Shown: positions 7,709-16,536, numbered from the stretch's first letter. The stretch: DNA of 56,480 nucleotides from Candidatus Didemnitutus sp. (GCA_030681265.1 JAUXXD010000075.1:1-56480); one strand, 5' to 3'. Translations and numbers: made by a program. The notes: a model not told the origin generated them from the sequence alone.

Positions 7709-9435
7709 TATGTCGATAAGGCGACCTGCTGCGGCGCTGATGCGGCTGGCGCGTCGGCGAGACGACGCGGGAAGTAGAGGTGGAAAACCGCGCCCACGCC
7801 GGGCCGGGGCGGAGCCAATTCCAGATGACCGCCATGCTGCTCCACGATGCCCTTGGCCGAGGCGAGCCCGAGCCCGGAGCCCTTGCCTTCGGATTTGGTC
7901 GTGAAGAAGGGCTCGAAAAGTCGCGCGCGCGCTTCATCGGAAATGCCCGGACCAGTGTCCGCGATCTCCAGGCGCACACAATCCGTCAGCCGGCAGACAC
8001 TCGCCGTGCAGTGCGCCGAGTCCCCCGGCCAATTCTGCACGGTGATGGTGACGCCGCCCGCCTCGTCCATCGCATCCCGGGCATTGATGACCAGATTGAG
8101 CAACACCTGCTCCAGCTGCGCGGGATCGAGCATCACCGGCCAGAGAACATCGTCGGCACGCACCTCCAACCGCACCCCCGCACCGGCCGCCTGAGTCAAG
8201 ATCGGCTCCATGTCCGCCAGGGCCGCGCCCAGGTCCACGGAACGCACCTGAAGTTTCTGCCTGCGCCCGAGCGCCAGCACCTGGCGGGTCAACGCGGTCG
8301 CCCGCGCGCAACTCTTCACGATCTTGTCGAGATAACCGGCTGTGGTCGGATCGTCTTCACCCGCACGCCCTCGCGCTAGATCGGCGAAACCCTGAATCAC
8401 GCTAATCAGGTTGTTGAAATCGTGGGCCACGCCACTCGCCAGCCGACCGATGGCCTCGGATTTCTGGGCCTGATAAAATTCACGCTGCGCCAGCCTCAAA
8501 TCCGTGACGTCCGCGAGCACATGCACCGTATCCTCGCATCCTCCGTCTTCCAGTCGCCGACTGTGCAGGACCGCCCGTCGCGGCACATTCCCCCGACCCA
8601 TCGGCACCGCGATCTCGGGTGCCCGCCCCGAGCCCCCGCCCCTCGGTTCCTCGATCCGCGACCACAGCTCGCCAGCGCGACTGCCGAGAATGTCCGCGCC
8701 GCCCGATTCCGCAAAAAGGCGACGCGCCTCGGCGTTTGCGAAAAGCACGCGATCCCCGGCATCGCACAACAGCACCGCCGTGGGCAGGTTCTCTAGGAAG
8801 CGGCGAAACTTTTCCTCCGCCCTGACAGTCCGACGCCTCCAGCGAGAGGAGAGCGGCCACACCGCCGCGCCGCCCGTCACAGCCATCAGGCCGATCAACA
8901 TCCCCGCCTCGCGATTCAAGCGTGACGGCATCGCCAAGGCGGCCTCCTCGCCTTTCCGTCCGCCCACATGCACCGCCACCCGCCACCCGGTGCCTTCCAC
9001 CGGAGCCTGGGCCACGATGGCCGTGCGATCAAAATTCGCCAAGGTCGAGCCCACCACCTTGCGCTCGGGGTGACACAAGACCGAGTCGGCGGAATCCAAC
9101 AAGCACACGAAGCCCGCCTCGGTCGCAGGCGTCGCGCCGAGGCTTACCTGAAAACGCGCCCGTGTGTCTTCCTGCGTGCGTCCCAGAGCGATATCGGCGG
9201 CCAGCAGCGCGGCGAGACGGCGAGCCTCGCGGTCCGCACCGGCCAGGATTTCCGCACGCTCCTGTTTTTCCGCCGCAGGATATACGCGCAGATTCAACCA
9301 GACCAACGCACCAGCTCCGACCACACAAAGCGCAAGCACGACCCCAAGGATTTCCCATCGTAGCCCGAAGCACCCCGCGAAATTCGACGAAGATCGCGCC
9401 TGCGGGGCTTTGTGTTTTTCCGAATAGGACGACAT
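7708..9435 (-). CDS. Membrane sensor histidine kinase with PAS domain
   Basis: 575 residues. Membrane helices at about 29-50 and 178-198 bracket a sensor domain of about 125 residues. A PAS-like domain follows (about 207-315), then a HisKA dimerisation segment with phospho-acceptor His338 (VAHDFNNLISV). The ATPase domain has the N box at Asn451 (NARDAMDE), G1 DTGPGIS, F box LFEPFFTTK and G2 GSGLGLA. AHDFNN marks the NtrB-like group, often found in hybrid kinases, but no receiver domain is attached and no response regulator is encoded in the window. It is in an operon between TVP38 and arsC, so it may sense arsenic, phosphate or redox stress; this is context only. Confidence 0.9.
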   Translation of the reverse strand: MSSYSEKHKAPQARSSSNFAGCFGLRWEILGVVLALCVVGAGALVWLNLRVYPAAEKQERAEILAGADREARRLAALLAADIALGRTQEDTRARFQVSLGATPATEAGFVCLLDSADSVLCHPERKVVGSTLANFDRTAIVAQAPVEGTGWRVAVHVGGRKGEEAALAMPSRLNREAGMLIGLMAVTGGAAVWPLSSRWRRRTVRAEEKFRRFLENLPTAVLLCDAGDRVLFANAEARRLFAESGGADILGSRAGELWSRIEEPRGGGSGRAPEIAVPMGRGNVPRRAVLHSRRLEDGGCEDTVHVLADVTDLRLAQREFYQAQKSEAIGRLASGVAHDFNNLISVIQGFADLARGRAGEDDPTTAGYLDKIVKSCARATALTRQVLALGRRQKLQVRSVDLGAALADMEPILTQAAGAGVRLEVRADDVLWPVMLDPAQLEQVLLNLVINARDAMDEAGGVTITVQNWPGDSAHCTASVCRLTDCVRLEIADTGPGISDEARARLFEPFFTTKSEGKGSGLGLASAKGIVEQHGGHLELAPPRPGVGAVFHLYFPRRLADAPAASAPQQVALST

Positions 9436-9445
9436 GACGGAAATT

Positions 9446-10162
9446 TTAGTTCGCCGACGTCTCGCGCAGCGCGCGGCGGGCGAGACGGGTCACATAAATG
9501 GTCACGCCCAGCGTCGCGAGCAGGCCGACGCCGAGGTAAACATAACGCAGTGTCCCGCCGTCGTCGGCTCCGACACCACCCGCCGCCGCCTCGGCCGCCG
9601 CACGTCCGATGTATCCGAGGTATACATACAGCAGGGTTCCGGGCAGCATGCCCGCCCAGCTCGCCAGCACGTAGGGCCAGAAGCGGATCGAGGTCAGCCC
9701 GAGCAGGTAATTGAGCACGTTGAACGGAAACACCGGCGAGAGCCGCATCAGGAAGACGATGCGAGCGCCCTCGCGACCAACCGCGCGGTCCACCGAGGCG
9801 AACTTTTCATTGCCGCCGAAACGGGCGCTCACCGCGTCGCGCGCCAGGTGGCGCGAGATCAAAAACGCCGCCGCCGCCCCCAGGGTCGAGCCCAGCGATA
9901 CCGCCGCCAGGCCGAGACCGATCCCAAAGATGAACCCCGCGCCCAAGGTCAGCGCCGAGCCCGGCAGGAACAACACCGCCGCGAGCACATAGACCGCCAC
10001 GAAGACAACAAATCCCCATGCCCCGAGCCCGGCCACCCAAGCGTTAAACGTCTCCAACCATTCCCCCACCGGCAGGGTGCGCAGCGCCACGAGCACGGCC
10101 ACCACCAACAGCGCGGCGACCAGCGGCTTCCACGGGAATTTTTTCTCGTTCGCGTTGCTCAT
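9446..10162 (-). CDS. TVP38/TMEM64 family membrane protein (DedA-like)
   Basis: 238 residues with about six hydrophobic segments. The family core is recognisable: FLPGSALTLGAGFIFG, then a re-entrant region, LMRLSPVFPFNVLNYLLGL and WAGMLPGTLLYVYLG. The family is thought to handle lipids or small solutes in the inner membrane; the precise role is unknown. The start overlaps the stop of the upstream flavoprotein by ATGA. TVP38 and MerA-like flavoproteins are frequent neighbours, sometimes fused, in other bacteria, which suggests joint action in a membrane redox or detoxification step. Confidence 0.88.
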   Translation of the reverse strand: MSNANEKKFPWKPLVAALLVVAVLVALRTLPVGEWLETFNAWVAGLGAWGFVVFVAVYVLAAVLFLPGSALTLGAGFIFGIGLGLAAVSLGSTLGAAAAFLISRHLARDAVSARFGGNEKFASVDRAVGREGARIVFLMRLSPVFPFNVLNYLLGLTSIRFWPYVLASWAGMLPGTLLYVYLGYIGRAAAEAAAGGVGADDGGTLRYVYLGVGLLATLGVTIYVTRLARRALRETSAN

Positions 10163-11643
10163 CGGGCGGGGTTCCAGGCGAAGAGTTTTTGGAGAAACGC
10201 CTTTTTGCCGGGCGTGAGGCGCGTGCGGTTAAACGCGTCGCCCACGCGGCGGACCGCCTCGGAGTGCGAGGGGTAGGCGTGGATGGTCGCGGCGATTTGC
10301 CCAAGAGTGAGGCCGTGCTTCATGGCCAGCGTGAACTCATGGATGAGTTCGCCCGCCCCCTCGCCGACGATGGTCGCGCCAAGGATGCGGCCCGTGCCGG
10401 GCTCGGCCACCACCTTCACAAAACCCTCCGTCTCGCGCTCCAGGATGAAGCGATCCACATGCGCCAGCTCCTGTTTGAAAATCGCGTGCGGCACACCGGC
10501 CTTTTTCGCCTCCGTCTCGTTCAGCCCCACCCGCGCCACCTCCGGCCCGGTATAGGTGCACCACGGCAGCACCGAGGTGTCGGCGGGAGTGAGTTTGCCC
10601 AGCCAGCGCAGGGGCGGGATCATGCTGCGGATGATGTTCTCGACGATCACGCGCGCATGCATGTCGGCCACGTGGGTAAATTGATAACCGCCCGCGATGT
10701 CGCCGCCCGCGAAGATGTGCGGACGCGAGGTTTGCAGGAAGCGGTTCACCTCCACGCCCTTCTTGGAGTAGCGCACGCCGGCCGCCTCCAGATTGAGCGA
10801 TTCGACGTTCGGGATGCGCCCGGCGGCGACCAGCAACGCGTCGGCCTCGATCACCCGCGTCGGGCCTTCGCCGGTCGCGGGCGCGAGCGTCAACGCCACC
10901 CCGGCGCCGTCGCCGCGCAGCGCCGCCCGCACGCCTTTCATGCCGGTGTGAAAAATCACGCCTTCATGTTCGAGCCGGGCGCGGAGCAAGGCGGAGACCT
11001 CCGGGTCTTCGCGGATGAGAATCTGCGGCGCGAACTCCACCACCTGCACCTGCACGCCGAGCCGTTGAAACACCTGGCTGAGCTCGCAGCCGATGGGTCC
11101 GCCGCCGAGCACGATCAGGGATTTCGGCGTGGGCTTCAGTTGATCGAAAATCGTCTCATTGGTGAAATACGGCACGTCGCCCAGCCCCTCGATGGGCGGC
11201 ACCGCCGCGCGGCTGCCCGCCGCGATCACGATGAAACGACCGTGCAAGCGCTGGCCGTCCACCTCGACTTCATGTGGCGACAGAAACTTTGCCTCGCCCT
11301 GAAACACGTCCACGCCGAGCGACTGATAACGCTCCACCGAATCGTTGGGCGCGATGGCCGCGCGCCGTCCGCGCATGCTGGCAAACACCTCCTGCAAATC
11401 GAAGCGCGGCTCGTGCTCGGCGAGCCCCCACTTTTTCGCTTCGCGCAGGCGTTGCACCAGTCGGGCAGAGGCGATCAGCCCCTTACTCGGCACGCAGCCG
11501 GAGTTGAGGCAATCGCCGCCCATCTTGTGACGCTCGATCAAAGCAGCCCGACCGCCGAGGCCGGCGATGGCCGCCGTGGTGATGAGCCCGGCCGCTCCGG
11601 CACCGATGGCGATGACGTTGTAGTTTTGTGTTGGGTTGCTCAT
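10159..11643 (-). CDS. MerA-like pyridine nucleotide-disulfide oxidoreductase
   Basis: 494 residues. FAD-binding motif IAIGAGAAGL (about 11-20), redox-active disulfide GGDCLNSGCVPSK (Cys45, Cys50), NAD(P)H-binding GGGPIGCELSQ, second FAD motif IFAGGDIAG, and a dimerisation domain ending with the His pair HAYPSHSE. It lacks the C-terminal Cys-Cys of true mercuric reductase, unlike the product of 23944-25422, so it is probably a low-molecular-weight disulfide or quinone reductase rather than an Hg(II) reductase. It is coupled to the TVP38 gene by ATGA and lies downstream of DUF547. Confidence 0.88.
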   Translation of the reverse strand: MSNPTQNYNVIAIGAGAAGLITTAAIAGLGGRAALIERHKMGGDCLNSGCVPSKGLIASARLVQRLREAKKWGLAEHEPRFDLQEVFASMRGRRAAIAPNDSVERYQSLGVDVFQGEAKFLSPHEVEVDGQRLHGRFIVIAAGSRAAVPPIEGLGDVPYFTNETIFDQLKPTPKSLIVLGGGPIGCELSQVFQRLGVQVQVVEFAPQILIREDPEVSALLRARLEHEGVIFHTGMKGVRAALRGDGAGVALTLAPATGEGPTRVIEADALLVAAGRIPNVESLNLEAAGVRYSKKGVEVNRFLQTSRPHIFAGGDIAGGYQFTHVADMHARVIVENIIRSMIPPLRWLGKLTPADTSVLPWCTYTGPEVARVGLNETEAKKAGVPHAIFKQELAHVDRFILERETEGFVKVVAEPGTGRILGATIVGEGAGELIHEFTLAMKHGLTLGQIAATIHAYPSHSEAVRRVGDAFNRTRLTPGKKAFLQKLFAWNPAR

Positions 11644-11659
11644 CGGGAATATAGGCGCG

Positions 11660-12421
11660 TCAGCGGCGCTCGTTCAGGCTCCAATCGTAGTCGAGGTAGG
11701 TGACGGTCCACTTGCCCGAGTCGGCGGCGAGCGAGGCGCGCACCGCCGCCGGCGCATAGGGAGCGAGGGCGCGGAGCACTGCGGCGGGTTCGCCGCCAAA
11801 GTCGGCCGCAAACCAATTAAAAATCTGCGACAACTCGGCGCGTCGCGCTTTGGCGTCGAAGCGGTTTAGCGTGCCGAGAAACACCCGCGCCTGATCGGCG
11901 AATTGCTCGTCGATTCGTTCGGCCACGAAGGCCTCGGCGCGTAGTGGCGGGCAGGATACGGCGGCGCAGACCACCGCGTAGTGGATGCGCGGTTCCTTAA
12001 GCTCGGCGCGCAGGACCTGGTGCTCGATGTGGTTGAGCGAAAGGTCGCACCCGCCCACCCGCGCCACCGGCAAGTCCCACGGCGAATCCACACCGGGGTG
12101 CGGAATATCGCGGATGCTTTTCACCGGATGATGATCGGCGACCAGCTTGAGCGTGTAGGCGTTGTAGGCGTTGATCCAAAACGCGAGTCGCGCGTCGCGC
12201 GCGCCGAGCGCGGCCACGTCGGCGGCGGCCAGCGCGTCGAGATACGAACCGAGGCGCGCGTCGGTTTTGAGCGCGGCATAGTCCACGCGACCGTTGCTCA
12301 CGCGCTCCTTGAGCAGCGCGTCCAACGTGGCGTGTTCAAACGCCTGCGCCGAGCCCGCGAGCGCGAAGCAAAATCCAAGGGCCAACGCGCACAGGCGGGG
12401 GAGGAATCGAATCAGGTGCAT
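11660..12421 (-). CDS. DUF547 domain protein, exported
   Basis: 253 residues with a signal peptide of about 27 residues (cleavage after AGSAQA). The DUF547 core is clear: FWINAYNAYTLKLV, SIRDI..PG, LSLNHIEHQVLR, AVVCAAVSCPPL and ALAPY near the end. The family is periplasmic or secreted and its chemistry unknown; the conserved Cys and His suggest hydrolase or peptidase-like chemistry. It starts 3 bp after the glycosyltransferase stop and also has its own ECF-type site inside that gene's 3' end, so it can be transcribed separately. Confidence 0.87.
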   Translation of the reverse strand: MHLIRFLPRLCALALGFCFALAGSAQAFEHATLDALLKERVSNGRVDYAALKTDARLGSYLDALAAADVAALGARDARLAFWINAYNAYTLKLVADHHPVKSIRDIPHPGVDSPWDLPVARVGGCDLSLNHIEHQVLRAELKEPRIHYAVVCAAVSCPPLRAEAFVAERIDEQFADQARVFLGTLNRFDAKARRAELSQIFNWFAADFGGEPAAVLRALAPYAPAAVRASLAADSGKWTVTYLDYDWSLNERR

Positions 12422-12424
12422 ACG

Positions 12425-13132
12425 TCAGTGAGAGCGCCCGCCCGATTTTTTATTCCGCACGAAAAACCAGCGCCCCAGGGTCAACGCATCCGCCCACGTT
12501 TGCCGCACCACGCCGCGCCGATGGAAACGCCGGTCCGAACTCACCACCACGGGACGTAACAACACGGTGCGCCCGAGCGAGCGCAGCCGCAGAGAGAAAT
12601 CCACGTCCTCCAATTCATCCGTGATCAAAAAACCGCCGAGTCGGCGAAACGCATCGGCCCGCACCCACTGCACCTGATCGCCGAAGCTCGGCCCCCCGAG
12701 TCGCACCCGCCAATCCGCCATCCATGCGGTGATCCGCAGCAGCCGCGAATCGCTGGCGAACCGCCGCCGAAAACACCCGCCCACGCACTCCCGCTCGCCG
12801 CCCAGCGCCTCGCGCACCGCTTCTCTCCAGCCCTCGGGCAGCAGCGTGTCCGCATGCAGAAACACCAAAACCTCGCCTCGTGCATGACCTGCGCCATGGT
12901 TCATTTGCGCCGCGCGCCCAAGGTTCGGCGAACGCAACACCCGCACCCCCAGTCGCCCGGCCATTTCGGCGCTGCCGTCGTGGCTGCCACCATCGACCAC
13001 GATTACCTCCACCGCCGAGTCGTTCAGCCCCGGTGCGCTCAGCACCAGGGCGAGATGCGCCGCTTCGTCGATCACCGGCACGATCACCGAAATCGTGAGG
13101 CAAGCGCGGTCGGTTTTGGCGACGGTCGGCAT
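12425..13132 (-). CDS. Glycosyltransferase family 2, arsenosugar-type (TIGR04283-like)
   Basis: 235 residues. GT-A fold with ISVIVPVIDEAAHL at the start, VDGGSHDGS, GRAAQMNHGA, FLHADTLLPEGW (the DxD-like metal site) and FGDQVQWVRADAFRRLGGF. This last set is characteristic of the TIGR04283 group, named for its repeated occurrence beside arsenosugar genes. It would transfer a sugar, possibly in making arsenosugar phospholipids. The matching TIGR04282-type enzyme is 29 kb away beside arsS. It ends one base before the TlpA-like gene's stop codon begins, so both share one message. Confidence 0.82.
   Translation of the reverse strand: MPTVAKTDRACLTISVIVPVIDEAAHLALVLSAPGLNDSAVEVIVVDGGSHDGSAEMAGRLGVRVLRSPNLGRAAQMNHGAGHARGEVLVFLHADTLLPEGWREAVREALGGERECVGGCFRRRFASDSRLLRITAWMADWRVRLGGPSFGDQVQWVRADAFRRLGGFLITDELEDVDFSLRLRSLGRTVLLRPVVVSSDRRFHRRGVVRQTWADALTLGRWFFVRNKKSGGRSH
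12428..12456 (-). promoter_or_regulatory. ECF-type promoter candidate before DUF547
   Basis: GGAAT (12452-12456, GGAATAAA), then CTCTCAC (12428-12434) after 17 nt, one shorter than most sites. It lies inside the end of the glycosyltransferase gene. The -10 ends 6 nt before the DUF547 ATG, so a leaderless transcript is possible. Confidence 0.5.
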
Positions 13133-13768
13133 TCAAAGCAGATCACCGATGGCTTTTTCAAACGCGGCACGCGGCGCGTAGCCCACCTGCCGGGCGACGA
13201 TGCCGCCCTGCCGGTCGATGATAAACGTGGTCGGCAGACCTTCGATGCCACCGAAGGCCTGCGCGATACGTTCGTCGCCCATGGCCAGCGGATAGTTGAT
13301 GCCGTATTGATCGGCAAAGGCCCGCACGATTCCCTCGCCTTGATGGTCCATCGACACGCCGACAAAGACCAACCCCCGCTCGCCCCATTCACGCTGCAAA
13401 GCCACGAAGTCCGGGATCTCTTTCCGGCACGGCGGACACCAGGTCGCCCAAAAATTCAGCACCACCACCTTGCCGCGCAGCGACTCGCCGCTGATCTCCG
13501 CGCCGTCGAGCGTCGTGAGCTTCCATGCCGGCGCGGGCACGGCGTTGGTAGCGACATTAGCCGAGGCCGGGACCGGTTTGGCCCCAAGCCCGACCGCATC
13601 CGTTACCGCCACGCACATCGGGCACAGTCCAAGCCGCCCCGAAATGAGCACGTAGGCCGCGATGCCGACGACCGCGATGCCGACAGGCCAAAACCGACGC
13701 CCCCACGAGACGCGGCGAGGAAGCGGTTCGGGAGCAGGCTGGCTGGCGGGCGTGTCAGTTGGATTCAT
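13133..13768 (-). CDS. TlpA-type thioredoxin-like thiol-disulfide reductase, membrane-anchored
   Basis: 211 residues from the ATG at 13768; a GTG 39 nt upstream is less likely because it falls inside the promoter. A membrane anchor lies at about 26-44 and ends with an extra CPMC pair (Cys49, Cys52). The thioredoxin fold has FWATWCPPCRK (Cys111, Cys114), VGVSMDHQG and the cis-Pro in LPTTFII. TlpA/ResA proteins reduce disulfides in the periplasm. As first gene of the operon ending with arsC and DUF3179 it could supply reducing power there. An ECF-type promoter precedes it, with the -10 ending 5 nt before the ATG. Confidence 0.88.
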   Translation of the reverse strand: MNPTDTPASQPAPEPLPRRVSWGRRFWPVGIAVVGIAAYVLISGRLGLCPMCVAVTDAVGLGAKPVPASANVATNAVPAPAWKLTTLDGAEISGESLRGKVVVLNFWATWCPPCRKEIPDFVALQREWGERGLVFVGVSMDHQGEGIVRAFADQYGINYPLAMGDERIAQAFGGIEGLPTTFIIDRQGGIVARQVGYAPRAAFEKAIGDLL

Positions 13769-13773
13769 GAACC

Positions 13774-13803
13774 ATGAGAGCCCCCGCATCGCGGATTTAT
13801 TCC
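13774..13803 (-). promoter_or_regulatory. ECF-type promoter of the tlpA-arsC operon
   Basis: GGAAT (13799-13803, GGAATAAA), 18 nt, CTCTCAT (13774-13780). Both boxes and the flanking TCCGC match the site at 16488-16517. It lies 5 nt from the ATG. Confidence 0.7.
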
Positions 13804-13909
13804 TCACACTCCTTGGCCGGTTCCTGACCGCGATGTAACGTCAGCGTCGGTGCCTGCAAATCCGCCGGGAACGTTTTGCCTTCTGCGTGCGGTGCTTAGT
13901 CTTGCCCCC

Positions 13910-14473
13910 ATGAAAGTGCCAGAAAGCAGCATGCCCGAAGAGGCGTATTGGGAGTCCTTGTTCGATATACCGCTGATTTTGGACCGGCTGACAATCGACG
14001 GTGCGGTCGAGCATGTGGCCGAATTGGGCTGCGGCTACGGCACGTTCACGCTGCCAGTGGCGCGACGCATCCGGGGATCGGTGTTCTCTTTCGACATCGA
14101 GCCCGCGATGATCGCACGCACCCGTGGTCGCGCTGCCGACGAGGGAGTGGGGAACATCGACGTCTCGCTGCGCGATGTGTTGGCCTCAGGCTTCGGACTC
14201 GCATCGGGATGCTGCGATGCCGTGCTGTTGTTCAATATCCTGCACTTCCCGCAGCCCGAAGAGCTGGTTCGTAAAGCCGCCGAGGCACTTCGGCCCGGGG
14301 GACGGGTGCTGGCGATTCATTGGCGCTCCGACCTCACCACGCCGCGTGGCCCGCCGATGCCTTTGCGGCCGAAACCCGCCGACGCCCGACATTGGGCCGA
14401 AGCTGCGAGCCTGATGCTTACCACAACCCATGAGCTGCCGCCCTGGCACTTCGGTATCGTTCTCACAAAATAG
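13910..14473 (+). CDS. Class I SAM-dependent methyltransferase
   Basis: 187 residues from the ATG at 13910, chosen over a GTG at 13850. Motif I is VAELGCGYGTF, followed by acidic FSFDIEPAMI, motif III-like CCDAVLLFNILHF and LRPGGRVLAIHW. It is a small Rossmann-fold methyltransferase of the methyltransf-11/25 type; the substrate cannot be told. It lacks the cysteines of an arsenite methyltransferase. It is transcribed divergently from the TlpA operon, and its 3' end overlaps the 3' end of the opposing mannosyltransferase gene by 11 bp. Confidence 0.83.
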   Translation: MKVPESSMPEEAYWESLFDIPLILDRLTIDGAVEHVAELGCGYGTFTLPVARRIRGSVFSFDIEPAMIARTRGRAADEGVGNIDVSLRDVLASGFGLASGCCDAVLLFNILHFPQPEELVRKAAEALRPGGRVLAIHWRSDLTTPRGPPMPLRPKPADARHWAEAASLMLTTTHELPPWHFGIVLTK

Positions 14474-16436
14474 ATCGGTCCGAAGTATTCGATGTATTCT
14501 CGCGCCATTTCCAACACGCCCAGCCAACCACAAAAGGCAGCCAGATCAGCATGCGCTCGGTGAGAGCGGTTTCCCACATGCCCGTCAGCTCGTGTGTGCG
14601 CCAGACCCAGAAGTAAACAAAACCGCTCAGGCTCAGCAGGCGGGTGCCGAGGTTACCGGTGATCGCCGCCCACGGGGCCAGCCAGACAAAATACCACGGA
14701 TGCACCGAGGGCAGGCAGAGCAGCAGCACCGTGAAATACCCCTCAAACGCCGTCGTCGCCCGCCGCGCGAGGAGCAGCACCGCGCCCGCCAGCGGGAGAA
14801 ACATCCACGGTATCCACGCGTTGGTGATTTCCGCCGGTCTGCGCACCAGATCCACCAACCACGGAAGAAAATCCATGCCGCGCGCCTTGGCCACGAACTC
14901 CCCCGGCCACAGGTTGCCCAGCGGGCCGAACTCCCCTCGAAACCACAGCAGCGCCAGCCCCAGGGGCAACATCCCCAGCCCCACCAACCCCGCCGCTCGC
15001 AGCGGCCTCCGCCGTTCCTGCCACGCCAGCCAGCACAGGAGCGGCGCGGTGATCCACTTCACGCCGATGCTCACGCCCACCGCCAACGCCGCCCGCCAGT
15101 ATCCGCCCGCTTCCCACGCCCGCCAAGCAAGCACCAAGGGCAACAGCAGCAGGCTCTCGAAATGCGCTCCGCCCGCCGTCGCGTAGAGCACCAGCGGATT
15201 CCACGCAAAGAGCAGCGCCCGGGCCGCCCCCAGCCGCCCGGCCAGCAGCCCGCACACCGCCAGATCCGCCGCGATAAAAACCAGTTTCCACGCCCACACC
15301 GCATCACCGAGCCCCGCCGCCATGCCGCGAAAGCCCAACTGCAATAGCGGCGGGTAGATCGCCGTCTTGTCCGGGTGATTGATGAGTCCCCACCACTCCG
15401 TCCTCAAACCGCCCAACTCCGGCGCGAGCGGCGCGTAGTGAAACGGTGAATACCCCGCGAGCTGCACCCTCCCTTCCCACAGGTAGCGCCACACGTCGTC
15501 GCCCGGCTCCATCGGGAGGAGTAGCAGTCTCGCCGCCACCGCCACGCCCCAAAACCACCAGCCGGGCGCGCCCGTTTCATCTCGTCGCTGCGCCGCACCC
15601 CAAGTCAAAACAAACCCCGCGCCCATGATCGCCGCCGCCGCCAGCAACCACGGCACGTTCGCGGCCGTCGCCGCCCCGTGCGGCCACATGAACAACGCGC
15701 CGAGCAACACCAACGCGCCCGCCCACCGCAGAGCGGGCGAGACCCGCCGCCAGGCCAGCGTGGCGATGGTCGAGAGGATGATCGTGCCCGCTTGCACGCT
15801 GCCCTTGATCGTGCCGGAGATTTTGGAACGTCCGCCTTGCCGCCGCCGGTAGCCAACCGGCAGTTCCACGATCCGCGCGCCCACCTCCACCGCGCGCACC
15901 TGCATCTCAATCGTCCAGCCAAAACCCCGGTCGCGCATGCCGATGGCGTCGTAGAGCGTGCGCCGCACCAACCGCAGCGGACCAAGGTCGCGATACTGGT
16001 GGCCCCAACCGAGCCGGATGAGCGCGACCGAGAGGGCGTTGCCGAAATTCTGCACCGGCGTCATCACCGCGCGCGCCTCGGCCCGCGCCCGGCGATCACC
16101 GAGCACGAAATCCGCCCCGGCGCGCGCCTCGGCGATCAAGCGCTCCACATCAAGCAAGTCGTCGCTGCCATCGGCGTCGCAGAACAGAATCCATTCCACG
16201 TCCGACGGCAGATCGGCCGTGCCCGTCCAGCAGGCCTGCCCGTAACCACGCCTCGCCTCGACCACCACCTCCGCCCCCGCCTCGCGGGCACGCGCCACGG
16301 TCGCGTCGGTGCTGCCGTTGTCCACCACGCGGATGCGCTCCAGCCCGAGTTCGCGCAGCCCCGCGACCACGTCGGCGATGGTCGCCTCTTCATTGAGCGC
16401 GGGGATGATGACTTGCAGAGTGGAGCGTTCCAGCAT
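14463..16436 (-). CDS. GT2 glycosyltransferase fused to a membrane mannosyltransferase-like domain
   Basis: 657 residues. The N-terminal GT2 domain (about 1-225) resembles dolichol-phosphate mannose or polyprenyl-phosphate glycosyltransferases (VIIPALNEEATI, VVDNGSTD, LFCDADGSDD, YRDLGPLRLVRR, PVGYRRRQGGRSKISGT). It is followed by about ten hydrophobic segments of a GT-C-like polytopic domain (PGDDVWRYLWEG, NHPDKTAIYPPLLQ, FAWNPLVLYATAGG). The fusion suggests that the first half makes a lipid-linked sugar that the second half uses, as in ArnT or MptB-like enzymes. It has its own ECF-type promoter, back to back with that of the next gene. Confidence 0.8.
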   Translation of the reverse strand: MLERSTLQVIIPALNEEATIADVVAGLRELGLERIRVVDNGSTDATVARAREAGAEVVVEARRGYGQACWTGTADLPSDVEWILFCDADGSDDLLDVERLIAEARAGADFVLGDRRARAEARAVMTPVQNFGNALSVALIRLGWGHQYRDLGPLRLVRRTLYDAIGMRDRGFGWTIEMQVRAVEVGARIVELPVGYRRRQGGRSKISGTIKGSVQAGTIILSTIATLAWRRVSPALRWAGALVLLGALFMWPHGAATAANVPWLLAAAAIMGAGFVLTWGAAQRRDETGAPGWWFWGVAVAARLLLLPMEPGDDVWRYLWEGRVQLAGYSPFHYAPLAPELGGLRTEWWGLINHPDKTAIYPPLLQLGFRGMAAGLGDAVWAWKLVFIAADLAVCGLLAGRLGAARALLFAWNPLVLYATAGGAHFESLLLLPLVLAWRAWEAGGYWRAALAVGVSIGVKWITAPLLCWLAWQERRRPLRAAGLVGLGMLPLGLALLWFRGEFGPLGNLWPGEFVAKARGMDFLPWLVDLVRRPAEITNAWIPWMFLPLAGAVLLLARRATTAFEGYFTVLLLCLPSVHPWYFVWLAPWAAITGNLGTRLLSLSGFVYFWVWRTHELTGMWETALTERMLIWLPFVVGWACWKWRENTSNTSDRSIL

Positions 16437-16450
16437 GGCAGGCGTTTCCC

Positions 16451-16480
16451 GTCAGAGGCGCGGCGCGTTCGATCTATTCC
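16451..16480 (-). promoter_or_regulatory. ECF-type promoter of the GT fusion gene
   Basis: GGAAT (16476-16480, GGAATAGA), 18 nt, CTCTGAC (16451-16457). The -10 contains TCTGA, the classic sigma-E type core. Seven bases separate it from the divergent site at 16488. Confidence 0.65.
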
Positions 16481-16487
16481 TTCGGCG

Positions 16488-16517
16488 GGAATAAATCCGC
16501 CCGCGCCCGGCTCTCAT
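16488..16517 (+). promoter_or_regulatory. ECF-type promoter of the flavoprotein-ferredoxin operon
   Basis: GGAAT (16488-16492, GGAATAAA), 18 nt, CTCTCAT (16511-16517), 19 nt before the ATG. Confidence 0.7.
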
Positions 16518-16536
16518 CGACTCCAGCCGCCCACCT

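Noticed and set aside
10159-11643. Second mercuric reductase
   Set aside because: Has the CxxxxC active site but lacks the C-terminal Cys-Cys pair needed for Hg(II) transfer.
10189-11703. Long open frame on the plus strand across the MerA-like flavoprotein gene
   Set aside because: Antisense shadow typical of GC-rich codon use; the product is an Arg/His-rich string with no family features, while the minus strand has clear motifs.
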